The notes under the pieces were generated by a model. The model ran no database searches. It saw nothing but the letters and a program-made list of their open reading frames with translations, and had not been told where the DNA came from. Shown one piece after another: positions 1-11,870 of a stretch of DNA of 64,000 nucleotides. Origin of the DNA: Odobenus rosmarus divergens (taxonomy: Eukaryota > Chordata > Mammalia > Carnivora > Odobenidae). The stretch covers positions 826,265 to 890,264 of the forward strand of contig NW_004451410.1 of assembly GCF_000321225.1 (NCBI RefSeq), in the 5' to 3' direction. Each line of letters opens with the position of its first letter. The first letter of the stretch is position 1. Made by a program: the position numbers and the translations under genes.

Positions 1-1924
1 AACTTATTTAAATAGCATATGTTATTTGAAAGAAATAAAACAACTATTTTAGCTTTCTGTTTTTGAAAAGATTTGAATTTACATTGTTGGTCTGTGTTTT
101 ATCATGAATGTATTAGTACATTATTCATTAGATTCTTTTTATTTGGTGAAATTTATATTTGTTGAAATAATTTTAACCAGTGCTCGGTTTCTGACTCAAG
201 TATCATTAGCAATAACTGAAATTAAATCATTGCATTGCAGTGATTATGTTAGGTCTTGATAATTCAAGGAGTAGTTGTGATACTGAGCATTTATATTTTA
301 AAAATGAAATTTGTAGTAGACATACCATTAGATCGTTGATATTGAAGAATATTGAGGAAATATAAAATACAGGATACAGTTTTAATTTCTTGCCCATCAA
401 GAATGACGTCATTTACCTCTAGGTGAGGTGCCCTAAGTCTTCCCGCTAGTCTGATAATGTAGTAAATTTGGGAGGAACTCTGATACTTATTTATTTATTA
501 TTTTAAATGGTCTCTCTAGCAGAAAAATTAAGACCATGTTTTGGCCAGACTTTTTTTTTCAATTTTTGTTTTCATTTTTATGAAAATTCTTTCAATGCTA
601 AGCTGAGTAAAATATAGTACAAAAACTGTGATTACATGTCTAGCTTATAATTTACTAACTAACAGCACTTGTTGGGTACTTTGACTTAAAACTTTTAGTA
701 ACAGTTTTGGAATTTGTATAGCTACATATTTTAAGAATGTAAGTCTTGGAATTTATAGGTATATAAGACCAAGAAAATCTCTTAGTGATGGAAAGTTATT
801 TATCTGGAAAATAGGAGATTACATTAAAAATAACATCTTAAACTACTAAACCATATATCTTTACAGGTTTGAGATTGTGAGGCTGATATAATAAATTAAA
901 TTTTATCCTACTGTATCTAGGATTGTTCATTTCTCTGGTCCACTAAATTAAGGACAAAGAATACGGGTTTCTTAGAGAGAAACGTGATATTAAGCATTTG
1001 CTTTAACTGTTCATTTCCAGTAGATGGCTACAGTTCACTACCAAATTGAACTTGTAATAGATTTTTTACAGTAACTAAATCAGAAGATGAAGGCTGGATC
1101 ACTGTAAATGAGCTGCCCTGCACATTTTTCTTAGTTCATGCGCCTAGTCATCTAGCATCGTTACTTTTAAAAGAGCATCTTCTTAAAATGACTGAGAAGT
1201 GCTATTTTCACCTGTTTCCTCTTTGATCAATGTGTAGTAATGCTATTATTTACTTTGTTTCATCACAATATTTACTTTTTAAAATTCTATGTTATGTGAG
1301 GAATCCTAGTAATTATTGAATTACGTAAAATTATACTATTATAAGAATCCTTACACATTCCATAAGTTATTGCTTCCCTAAATTTAGTCATTTTATTTCT
1401 AAATTTATTTTAGCTTTTAAATTGAAGCACTGAATCATTTATTACTTGTGTTGTTGAAGTTCACTGGCTTTTGTAAAGTATTATTTGAAATGTAATACAC
1501 GTATATACATATGCGTTTTTAAAAAAAATCTATGTTTTTCATTAATCTGGATCTGTACCTAAATATTTTAAACATAATTTAATCAGGCTAAAATAAAATA
1601 AATACAAGTTCATTATTTGGAAAAATATTTATCAGCTTATAAAGTACTTACAGTCTGCATTGCAATTGGACATTTGTCTGTGTGCTAGGCTATAGAAATA
1701 GCTTGTAAGCATAGCACTGAGATGGTAAGTATCACTATTGACTTCTCACCTCATCCATAAATATAACCGTGTGCTATCTGAGTAAATGAGCCTGAATTTA
1801 CTGTGTATGTGGGGGTTTTGAATGCAACAAAAAATGTGAAAAGGACTAGACTTTTCCCTCCCTCCTCAGGACTACTGTGCAATTTGTCTTGTCTTCTTTC
1901 ACTGAATATTTTTCTTTATTTGAG
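1..1924. other. Unique AT-rich non-coding DNA
   Basis: No repeat family, exon or RNA gene is recognisable. The stretch is AT-rich with short homopolymers, and its open reading frames are short and lack recognisable protein character. The one notable site is the CRE palindrome listed separately. Intronic or intergenic origin cannot be told apart from this stretch alone. Confidence 0.6.
403..412. promoter_or_regulatory. Full palindromic CRE (CREB/ATF site)
   Basis: The ten bases ATGACGTCAT form a perfect palindrome containing the full cAMP-response element TGACGTCA, bound by CREB/ATF bZIP dimers. The site keeps its central CpG in a CpG-poor neighbourhood. There is no CpG island or gene start beside it, so a distal element is more likely than a promoter. 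The motif is certain; function is inferred. Confidence 0.45.
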
Positions 1925-1959
1925 GTGTGTGTGTGCGTGCGCACGCACGCACATATATA
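1925..1959. repeat. Alternating purine-pyrimidine tract (TG/CG/CA/TA), Z-DNA type
   Basis: Thirty-five consecutive bases alternate strictly purine-pyrimidine: a TG run, then CG-rich GCGTGCGCACGC, then CA and TA steps. The centre is close to palindromic. Such tracts can adopt left-handed Z-DNA and are length-variable microsatellites. Confidence 0.85.
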
Positions 1960-3757
1960 GTATTGATGTGATTTTATGTCCTGCAGGTATTGGTTGAACC
2001 AAGCAGTTCAAGGTTTAGCTTTCTGTTTTATTTTACAAGTGAAAACGTTGCTTTTATATGGTACTGTAAGACTGTAATTTCAGATTCTTTTTTAATCAAC
2101 TGCCAATTTATATGGCTGGCTACAACTGCTTAATCTATTATTAATAAGCATTTTGCTCGGCTATACAAATTATAAAAATAATGCCAAGGTTCTAGGGGAA
2201 TTTTATTTTCACACTTAGAATTTATTGTATAAATTTGACATTCTCCCTTGAAGACATGAATTATTTTGTATTTTTTATTGATGCTGCTGTATGTATTTAT
2301 CATTATAACAGAAACTGATTAAGAAATGGGCCACAGTTGTAACTAATTAAAAAATATTTCATTCACACATTTCGTTAAGAGATAGTTGGAATATTCAGGT
2401 GAGTCTTTGTGAATCAAAGGGAAACTTACACAATTTCGCTTAGCTCACTTTCCATAAGAATAACTGATCTGTTTTTCTGAGACACTTAAAATTTATGAAA
2501 ATGCGAGGAATTTTGGGGGGGGTTACACAGTTCATTCATTATGGATGTGTGTTTAGTGTTCACATACATGCATACATTTGGACACATACATGAGTAAATC
2601 CTTTATTTGTTAAAGACCTCAAAGGACAAAGGATGTTTGACCCCGCCCTGAGACCATGCAATGTAAGTTTACAGAAGGATCAAGGAACACAGATTTTAAT
2701 AATGCAAACAATATTAGTCCTGTCCCCCTGGTGTTTCCAACCTGGACGTACTGATTGTATACTTTGATTCCTAAACCATGGAGATGTATCCGATGCCCTC
2801 GGGAGCACCTGGCCAAGCTAAGAACATTTCAGTGATTACAAGGATAATGCCTAGAGGGCAATTAAGGGACAGGGCAAGAGGCAGCCAGTGATGAGTCCCC
2901 GCAGCACCCTAATGAACCAGAGAGAGGGAAGCCGGGAATTGGGCAACAGTGGTGGCTCAGACGGACATTGTGGAGTAATGTGGAGACTCTTTACCCGGGG
3001 CATTATTTTTGTGTTTTGATATTTATATAATCAGAGACAGATTTGCAAATCCTACCACTTAATGTATTTAACATACTTTTTAAGATTAAGTTAATGATTT
3101 AAATCTTACCAATAAACGCCATGGTTGTTACTCTGTATTGCTAAAGTTTGATTTAAGTGATAGACTTCCTTTGAGTGCACTATTTTAGGTTATTTTCCTC
3201 ACTGTTGAGTTTGTACGTGTGTTTTTTCTTTTACTGATATTCAGTAATTTTAGTCAAGTGTTTGACTAGCTTTTTTGCGTGTGTCTGTATAGGCTTCCTG
3301 TTTGCATATTCATGATATTTTCTGAGTTGTTAATATCCACAGTGGAAAGCAGACTTTTCTTGATCTAGTTCAAGCCTGTGAAAGCTGTAAAGTTGAGGGT
3401 AACCTCTGAAAATATATCCTTTTATGGCGTAATTCTGTAATGAGGATTATAACAGGAGGAGCATTTTGTATAGTATATGTAATTCATACAAGAGTATCGA
3501 TTGATTTAAAATCTGGTTTATTTCACTGTTCCACTGCTGATTTTTCTGACTCCTGTTTGCTGCTTACAAACACCTTAGCAGCATATAATGCAGATGTACT
3601 GCTCTGTGATTTCCTCTTTGTCCACTTGCATTATTGTGGGCAAAAGCAAAAACAAAAAGAGAGTGAAGAGGAAAACTGCTAGGAGCGTGAGATCTGATGC
3701 GATAAACCTGGTTACTTAACCGTAGTCTCCTCTAGCTTTGGTCTTGCACACAGGTAT
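1960..3757. other. Unique non-coding DNA
   Basis: No recognised repeat or exon. Base composition becomes less AT-rich at about 2620-3000, with several CpGs, but no coding or promoter pattern could be confirmed there. Confidence 0.5.
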
Positions 3758-4071
3758 TCATGTGTGGGCGCTCCTCGCCCAAGGTCTTTGCCGCGGTGTA
3801 TGCTCGGATATGCAGGGTGAGCCGAGAGATAGCTGACTGGCTCTCAAGCGTTCACCTTCAGAACACTGGCTCTTGGCTTCCTGTCTCGGCATTGTCTGAA
3901 TCACCTCTCCTGCACCACCGCACTCATTCTGTGAATACCGGCCGCCACTGGGCCGAGTCTGCAGTGCTGTTTCTTGCGAGACCACTAGGGGGAGTCGAGG
4001 AGTGTCCCTGCAGTTTCTCCCCCACCTCCGCTGCCTTCCTCCCCCAGCTCTAAGCCCGCTCTCCCTCCCCA
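3758..4071. promoter_or_regulatory. Small CpG-rich block with CTCF motif; candidate regulatory element
   Basis: This 314-base block is clearly GC-richer than its surroundings. I count about 16 CpGs between 3770 and 4060, giving an observed/expected ratio of roughly 0.65 by hand. It contains a strong CTCF motif on the + strand and is followed by a pure pyrimidine tract. Open reading frames of 97 codons (+) and 104 codons (-) cross it, but they overlap each other and show no recognisable domain, so they are attributed to GC content. A candidate enhancer, insulator or minor promoter is inferred. No TATA box or splice donor stands out. Confidence 0.5.
3960..3997 (+). promoter_or_regulatory. CTCF binding site with upstream module
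   Basis: CCACTAGGGGGAG at 3982-3994 matches the CTCF zinc-finger 4-7 core (CCASYAGRGGG type). TGCAGTGCT at 3960-3968 matches the separate upstream module that often accompanies strong CTCF sites, on the same strand and at about the usual spacing. The polarity of the motif is +, which would set loop direction if it is bound. Occupancy is inferred. Confidence 0.6.
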
Positions 4072-4114
4072 CCTCCCTTCCTTTCTTCTTTCCTTTCCCT
4101 TCCTTCTCTTCTTT
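4072..4114. repeat. Polypyrimidine/polypurine tract
   Basis: Forty-three consecutive C/T bases sit immediately 3' of the CpG-rich block. Long pure polypyrimidine tracts of this kind can form triplex (H-DNA) and are often nuclease-sensitive near regulatory DNA. Confidence 0.8.
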
Positions 4115-7100
4115 GTGTGTGCAACTGGAAATAGCACTGTAACCTTACCTCCCAGCATGGTGGAACATCACTGCAGTATAAACAGCAGTTTGTCGTGTCT
4201 TCCTCACTGCTATTGATGTACTTAGAGGGTGACAAGGTTTAGTTTTAATGTGTAAAGAACTCTTAGAAAAGTGTTACTACCTAGGTGAATATTGAATGGA
4301 GTTTGAAATAATGTAAAGGAAAACTGTGGTGTATAAAATGTCAATATGATGATTAGAAATGTGTGTAAAGATAGCTGTAAAATAATTATTTAGAAACAAT
4401 TTCAACCTACTTTTGTTTTAATTAGAATGACTCTGAGTTTGTGAATATTCCTGAATTTTGTCTTCCTAATTGAAATACGTTTAGGGTGGTTGATGTGGGT
4501 TATGTTAACGTGGTTATTTGCTTGGAGTGTTCTCATAAAAACAGGTAGACATTTATTCAATTGTGAGAGTTATAAATTTGATCTAAACATCCATAAAGAA
4601 ATATTTTAGCTTTCTCAAAAGAATAGCTATTAATGTAAATTTCAGTAGGAATTTAAAACACTGAGTATATATGTGCTTTAAATTGTGTAGTTAAAATATA
4701 TTATTCATATAATGTTTTTTTGCTTTTTTTATATATCCATCTGGGGAAATTTTGAGCACATGTTAATATTTTTCTCCCCAAATTTGTCTTCTCTGGGTAT
4801 TTAAAGATCATGGATTTTTGAAATAGCTAGAGAACTTAATGCTGGTATATTTTGGGCCTTATTTCTGATTTCATAAATAAATAAATTTTTATTTTTTATA
4901 GATTGCATTCTAATGACTTTCATTTTATCCTTAAGGATTAATTCTTTTGTGTTTTGTAAAATAAACCTGTTCCATTGTTCATTGAAAATGCTTAACATAT
5001 GCAGAGTTGATTAAGTACCATGTAGGTTGTTAGTTATTACAGAATAAATGTATGTAACACTGTATGTCTACTTATGAAATTGGAAAAAAATCGGGAAATA
5101 AAGAAAAAGATGTTTGTCTTTTACTTAATTTTGAAATTGTTCAAATCGGTTTTACTTAGCTAAAACTCATGGCTCTATTTGTATATGTCTGAATGTTGTC
5201 AGAAATTTATTTATATAATCGAATGGTAAGTCATCTTAAAAAAACGGTCCCGACAGTGGTTATAGGAGCTATGGTTGATGGTTGTGTTTGAGAAACAAAT
5301 ACAGTAAACATTTGTGAATCTTTTAATGATTATATTTTTTGATAGCTTTCATAGGAAAGCACATAATTTGTGATGACTTCAACAAAAAAAAACACAGCAG
5401 CAAAACTTTTTGAGTTAGCGGCAAAGTAAATGGGGCAGCTTTTGCATTTTGAACACAAGTGTTATGAAGTGTGATTGAATTTGTCGTGAAAGTGTGTCAG
5501 TATTAATAAAAGTATTTAGGTACAAGTTTGCTGGGCTTTGTAGCCTTTTTAAGGTTAAGGATTGGTTAATGTGAAAAGTCACTTCTGTGCATTTGGTAGT
5601 ATACAGAAAATGACAAATATATTTCTATGCATTTTGGATTATTATGCCATTTCTTATTTCAAACCCTTTTTGTCAGGACACCAGGCAAAACAATGATGCT
5701 TTGAGGACGTAATTAAAGATATTGTTCAAAGAACAACTTTCTGCATATTTGAATTATTACTGTCATCAAAATCATACAAATATGGAAATATGATTGCCAG
5801 AAGCACATAAATCAATGATCAGCATGGCCTCAAAATCCAATAAATATGTAGAGTTAAATACTTTAAAATGCAAATTGTGTCTGATGATTTGCATATGGTA
5901 GAGTTTAAAGGGAATTTGTTGCTTAACAACCTCTAAGGTAGCAGTTAGGGCTGTGGGTAAACATAGATTTTTTTATTCATCATTGGTCAAGTTGCACATT
6001 TGATAAATGATGGGAGAGACTGCCTTCCTTGGTTAAAATGACTGCAATCTTCACTGAATCCTAAACTGCCTTGAAGTCATCTGAATAATTAAGAGTTAAT
6101 TATTCTTCATCCATCTAGATCAGAAAAGGACAGATTTAGGGAAGGAATTTATAATTTTTGCCTCACATCCTGTCATGTCGTAATGTGATAAACTAAACTG
6201 ACTCCAAATAATATCTAGTGACCTTATAGTAATTATGCCTCACAAAACATTTTTGTTGCAGTTTTTTAATTGCTTATATCGATTCTAGAAACTACATGTT
6301 AACAGACTTATAAGTTTAATTGTCTCCAAAGAAAGCAATATAAAATTCATGTTCCATCACTACTGTGCTTTAAGTTTGTCACTGGGTACACACCAACCCA
6401 GCACACAGGTTTTCCTGTGTGTTCTAGAAACAGTGAGCAGTAGCTCCTACCATGTTGTTGCAGGGGATTATAGACACATTGGGAAAAATGATTTTAAGAA
6501 GTTCTGTTGAAAGGGCAATGAATCTTTCTTCACCTGTTTTAATTTGAAATATTAAAATAAGAAAAACTTGTTTAAAGAACTTCATTTTCTCATAATTAAT
6601 ATAATGATGGAGCAGGTAACTCATGCAGATTTACCAATAACGCACATTATTTTAAGAGGCTGAAAGAAGACACCACAAAGTTAAGAAATAAACTGATTAA
6701 TACTATTATCTGGTAAAAGCAGATGGCATAGAATTCCCACAGAAAACCCAGCGTCTCCTTAGTGAATTTTTTACCACACGATTTTCATTGAGAATAGAGT
6801 GTTTTGTGAATGTTTACTGATCACAAGAAGAATTGTAATAAAGAAATCAATATGCATGATCCCTTTCCATGTAGTACAACAGGGTTACACTGTTAGGTTA
6901 AATACAGGCAACATTCCTTTCCAGAAAATCAATTTGCTGTGTAGCCTGCAAAGCTGGTCTCCTCACAGAGCCATTTTATGTTGTACACACAGTAAATTCT
7001 GTATTGGCACCTTCAAATAGTATTGACTTCTCAAAGGCTGTACACTTAGTAACCTGACTTGAAGAAGAAAGACCAAGTCCCTTAGTAATAATAATTTTAA

Positions 7101-10100
7101 AAAGTTATTATTTCTTTTTTATATTTGATCACAAACTAGTCATCTTTAAAAAGCCATTCCCTGGTTTTCGTATTTCAGTCGAAATGCCAAATGGGATTTT
7201 AGTGAGAACTGTAATTTTTATGCTCATTAACTATAACTGTTTGCATTCCCGTGAAGTGTTTCCACACCTCCAAGTTATCTGCATTTCTCAAAAGCACATT
7301 TTTAGGCTAAGCAGCCATTGGTGCTTATTTTGAAAAGTTGGAGTAAATGTGAAAAGATGAGATTACTTTGTAGTTTCTTTGTCCCTTGCCTCCATTTGCA
7401 ACAAAACAAACAAAAACTATTTTAGAGAAGCAAAAGTTTACTGAATACTCACAGCTACTAAGTTACTGTATGTCATGGTTACTAAGGCAAATATTTAGGG
7501 AACATGTGTGAAAACGTTTTATTTTTAGATCCTTTTACTCCTCACACTAAATTTGGCTCTTAAAATGCTTCGGCCATTTTTGATGTAGCTGTTTAATTTA
7601 AAAGGGCCAACCCTCCCATTAATGATCATATTTTTATGAAGTAGTTCTGCTCGATCCTGAGTCTATTTCTGTCAGCACAGTGATAGTACGTTTCAGTCAT
7701 CCTGGTCCGGCTCGCACGGCTGTGTGCAGTGTTTGTGTTTAAATCATAAGCATGTGTTTGTTTTTCAGTGTGATCAGCTGGGGTGCAGCAGAGCATGAGG
7801 TCATCTAATCTTTGCAGTTTTGTGAGCTATACTTACTGTTCTTTGGTTCCTATTCATTCATTGATTTTTGCAAGATCTTTTCTGTATGCTGCATGCTTCT
7901 CTTAGATGAGTTTTTTTGGTGTTGATGATGATGCATACTTAGATTGTAATTAATTGAAAAGGGCGTTAACCTGTTAAATTTTACCCCAGCTTTTTAGAGA
8001 GGTGAGGCGATCCATAAGGCTAGGGATGTAAAATAAGTAGACTAAATATTAGAAGTGATTTTTGTAGTTTAATCAATCTGTTATCATTATAGCACCGCTT
8101 ACATTCGTGGGACCTTCTTGTAATAATGGGCGTTACAGTGCAAGAGCTGATGACCACATAAAATGCTTTTAGAGTACAACATTAGGTTTGGAAAAGTTCA
8201 TAAGCATAAGGAGAAATAAGTAGGTTTTGGTTAGGATATATATTTACCTATGTTTTAAATGTTTAGGGGAACCTCTAACATTTAAAATAACTCATCACTT
8301 ATAAAATGAGCTTACTCTTCAAGAAAAACATTCTTGTAATAGGCACAAAATTATCCAAATGATAGTGTAAACCAAGCCAGGCATAGCAGCAGACAGAAAA
8401 ATGCATTCAACCAGTAGGATCATGGATTTGTTTGATTCAGATAATTGAAAGTGTTTCATACTATTATTGCAACTTGAAGGCTTGTTTAAGTGTCTAACTG
8501 TCAGTCACTTTAGAAGGTGAAAAGTATTCAATTGTCACTCTGTCAGTCAATAGAGATGAGAACTGTCTGCCTAATGGATTTCTTTACATAGATGTCTGCA
8601 TGGAGGTAGAAGTAAAATCAATGTGTTGTCATGTGCTGGTATGCGGCATCAAACTGCCAGGTGAATTGCAACTGTTATTTCTGTAACATCTACATTCCTG
8701 GACTGTTTGCGGAAGGCAGACGGAAGCTCTGTATACACAGGTAGTGAGATGTGCAGGGGGAGACATGTATTTGTGGAGAACAGTTTCTGGTATCATCTGT
8801 ACCCATGAGAACATCTATTCGAACCTCTAAAATCCAGTTTTCTGTAAGTTATATGGAATGGGGAAATCCGTATCATAATGGCGTCTTTTCATTCTAAGTG
8901 GTTGTCACTAAATAGCTCTTATTTATATATGTTGCATCTAAAACCAAATAATACTTGTGCATTGGAAGTTACCTAAGTTAGTGATTCCTGTTTTAGTAGA
9001 AGTTTTGTCAACATCTGGAACAAACGCATAAAACGATATCACGTTTTTTGATGGAAGAAATCTGAGAGGTATAGATCAAAGAGTAGATGGCCATCATGGT
9101 GTAAAATCATTTTTAAAAACATTGGGGGGCTAAAACTAAGGAAAGATTAAATGTAAAGTGCTACATTTAAGTTGAAAAACTAGCTGTGCAGGGATGGAAT
9201 GTGAGTCCTGGCTTGACAGCACATTTGGTAATGGTAAATGGGGAGATTTAGCTGATAACAAACTAAGCATTTAGGGTAATGTTGCAGAAATGGAAAGATC
9301 TGCAGCATTTTCTCCTGTTCACATAATACCTCAAATAATTGAACCAATTCTTGGAATGTCATAAAAACTCTGGCTGACTGCAGACCATTCTAAGCAGGGT
9401 GACAGGATGCGGGAGGGTCTCTCCTTTCCCGATCAGGTGAGGGACCCTAGACAAGATTTAGGGGATTCGGGAGGAAGTGGCATGTCATGGTTGCTTCTTG
9501 GAGTCTTTCAGGGTCATCCTCACCATGAAGAAGGTCCCCTCTCAAGTTTGGCACAGGCTGGAAGTTAGATACAGATGTCAGCAGGCCACCCCAGGTGCTT
9601 TCTAACAGTGACATTCTGCCACAAAGTCTGGGCAGTGGGAATTGTGCAGGGCTGGCCCGTACTGTTCACAGGACCTGCAGAAGGACAGGGTGGTGTGGTG
9701 CAGCTCTACAGAGACTCTGGAACCTCACAGCACACAGTATGTCAGAGGGTGGCTTTGGGGACCCACGTCAGCTTACAAACTACATTTGTCCAATGAATAA
9801 CATGTCACAAATAACAAGTTTCAGTGATCACCACAGTCTCTGAAAAGAAAGAACATTTTCGCATGCCAAAATCACGACCCATGGGAATTATTTTAATTAC
9901 TTTAAAAAATGAGTTTTGAAACCGAGTAACTGATTTTTAAAAACAAGAGTTAATAAAATGAGAAAATAGCTCAAGGAGGGTTGGTTTTGGTGGATGCCAT
10001 CTTTCCTTTTGCTCTGCTCCCCTCTGGCTCTTTATTTTATCATTATCTTTACCGTTTATTGTCTCCTATAGGTGAGGGATTGTAGATTCCCAAGCGCAGA

Positions 10101-10229
10101 ATCATAGGAAGTTAGTTTTTTTCATAGAACGTGTTGCTGTGTGGCTCAAGGCAATAGGAGTAGGCCAGAGATGGCCTCTGTTCACAGGGTGGTCGGGCTG
10201 ATTGAGTGTGAGGTTTCAGTCTTAATGGC
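4115..10229. other. Long unique AT-rich non-coding stretch
   Basis: Six kilobases with no CanSINE, L1, L2 or LTR that I can recognise, which is unusual against the rest of the window. There is an Oct-type octamer ATTTGCAT at 5887-5894. The section 9370-9840 is GC-richer and carries overlapping 73- and 82-codon reading frames with no recognisable product. Absence of repeats over this length can mark old, constrained DNA, but conservation cannot be seen here. Confidence 0.5.
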
Positions 10230-10420
10230 AGAAGTTTGGGAGACCTGGATTCTGCGACCCTAGGTTTGAATCCAGGTTCTGCTGATTTTAGTTATGTGAC
10301 CTTAGCTACGTTCTTCACCAGGTTTGGCATCTGGGTCGTCTGCAAAATAGAGGTAGTTTTAAAGGAATAAATGACACAATATATATGAATTATCTAGTAC
10401 TTTGCCAAGCAAAGAGAAAA
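10230..10420 (+). mobile_element. MIR SINE relic, sense
   Basis: The order of segments matches the mammalian-wide interspersed repeat (MIR): a TTTGAATCCAGG region, a TTATGTGACCTTAG region, a TCTGCAAAATAGAGG region, then a GGAATAAATGACACAATAT tail. It is an ancient tRNA-derived SINE, heavily diverged and inactive. Confidence 0.8.
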
Positions 10421-10484
10421 CAGTAAATTAGTTTCTTTTTTTCCTGCACATTTTATCTCTAGGTTTTGTGTGTGTGTGTATCGA

Positions 10485-10850
10485 TTAGGATTAGTTTGGC
10501 TATGTAGAGTAGAAATACTAATTTGCATTGGCTTTAATAGATACAAGTTTATTTCTAGCTCACATAAAGGAAGTTGGTCTGATGTTTCTTTATGTTTTTA
10601 GAGATCTAGGCATCTCTTGTTCTGTCCCTATGTCCTCAGAGCAGGGCCTTCACCTTCCAGGTCACTTTATAGTCCAGGATAGCTGCTGGGGTACCAGCCC
10701 TTGCATCTGTGTTCTAGGCTGAGGGCACGGTGGGAGTCAGAGAAGTCACCCTCTTCCTGTAAAAGAACCTATCTGAAAGTCCCATACAATACTTTGAGTT
10801 AGAGTTCATTGACAAGAGCTTAGTGAACTGATGGTGAGAAATGTAGTGTT
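10485..10850. mobile_element. Unclassified old interspersed repeat, possibly hAT-type DNA transposon
   Basis: The run TTTATTTCTAGCTCACATAA followed by a TCCAGGATAGCTGCTGGGGT-like segment resembles a common mammalian medium-reiterated element. I cannot assign the family securely. It starts after a short TG run at about 10465. Ends are approximate. Confidence 0.4.
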
Positions 10851-11645
10851 TTAGCTGGTCACATTGCCTGCATTTCAGTTTCTACAAAGGAGTTCGAGAA
10901 TTAAGCCACTTGTGTAGGTGAGAAGTCTGGGCATTGTGTCTCAGGGCCTCAGCTCACGTGCCCGTGCGCGCCTCTACAAAGTGCGTGTTCTGAGTGGTGG
11001 GTCTCCGTTTGAGTTAGATACTACAGATCTCGGAACGAGGCCCACATCGTTCATGGGTAGCCTGTGTCCCTGTGCCTTGCTGAGTGGTGTCCGTACAGTC
11101 CCCTCTGGCTGCACTTCCTGTGGGAGCACTCCATGTCCACCTCAGGTCAGCGGACATTGTGGCCCCCATGCCGTGTCTCGTTGCCGGGATCCCCACTTCT
11201 CTTATGGAGGCCGCCACGCCTCCAGTTTCTAGGCTGAGCCAGCGATTTGACCGTTCGTGTTGACACTTCAGGGGCTCAGCCTCACACTGTCCTCATTCCT
11301 CCGCCCGAGGGCTGCTCGTCCCCACACCCTGTCTCTTGCTTCTGTGTCTGCTCTGCATCCTTTGCCTGTGATCTCTCCTTTGCCTCTGGTCCCGCTTGCA
11401 CACCGACAGTGGGAGTTACTCAGACCAGTGCTTCTACCGTGCTGGTCCTTTACTGAAGAAACTCAAGGGCCTTCCTTGTGGGTATTGCATTAAGTTTGAA
11501 ATATTCTGCTAATCTTAAGTGTCGCTTCAGTTTTCTGCAGTTCATTTAGCTTTAATGACGGACTGAAAATCATAGCCAGTCACCTGATTTCCAGGTATAG
11601 TGCTCTTAATGATGGACAGCTTACGGGGGCAACAGCAGTGGCAGC
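10851..11645. other. GC-richer unique sequence
   Basis: This section is GC-richer than its flanks at 10920-11460, with several CpGs and one E-box CACGTG at 10955-10960. Reading frames of 104 (+), 67 (-), 69 (+) and 78 (+) codons overlap one another, as expected from GC content. No domain or splice-site pair is recognisable. Confidence 0.45.
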
Positions 11646-11649
11646 CGTT

Positions 11650-11870
11650 ACATTTATGAACATGCCCAATGTCTGGGAGCGTACATCATCTCTTATGTGT
11701 ATTATCGCACTTGGTCCTTATGATGACTGCATAAGGTAGGCATTTTTATTTCTAGATTCGAGGAAAGGAAATCGAGACTTAGGTTAAGCAGCTTTATCAC
11801 GTTTGTTGGTACGTGGTTAGAGCCAGGATTCAACTCTGACTGTCAGGCTCATAGGTCTTCCCATCTCAGA
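11650..11870 (-). mobile_element. MIR SINE relic, antisense
   Basis: Read on +, the segments CTTATGATGACTGCATAAGG, TTCGAGGAAAGGAAATCGAG, GGTTAAGCAGCTT and AGCCAGGATTCAACTCTGAC follow the antisense order of MIR. Inactive and diverged. Confidence 0.8.

Noticed and set aside
3758..4072. Overlapping 97- and 104-codon frames on opposite strands in the CpG-rich block
   Set aside because: Both frames exist because GC-rich DNA has few stop codons. Neither has a recognisable domain, convincing start context or splice partner.
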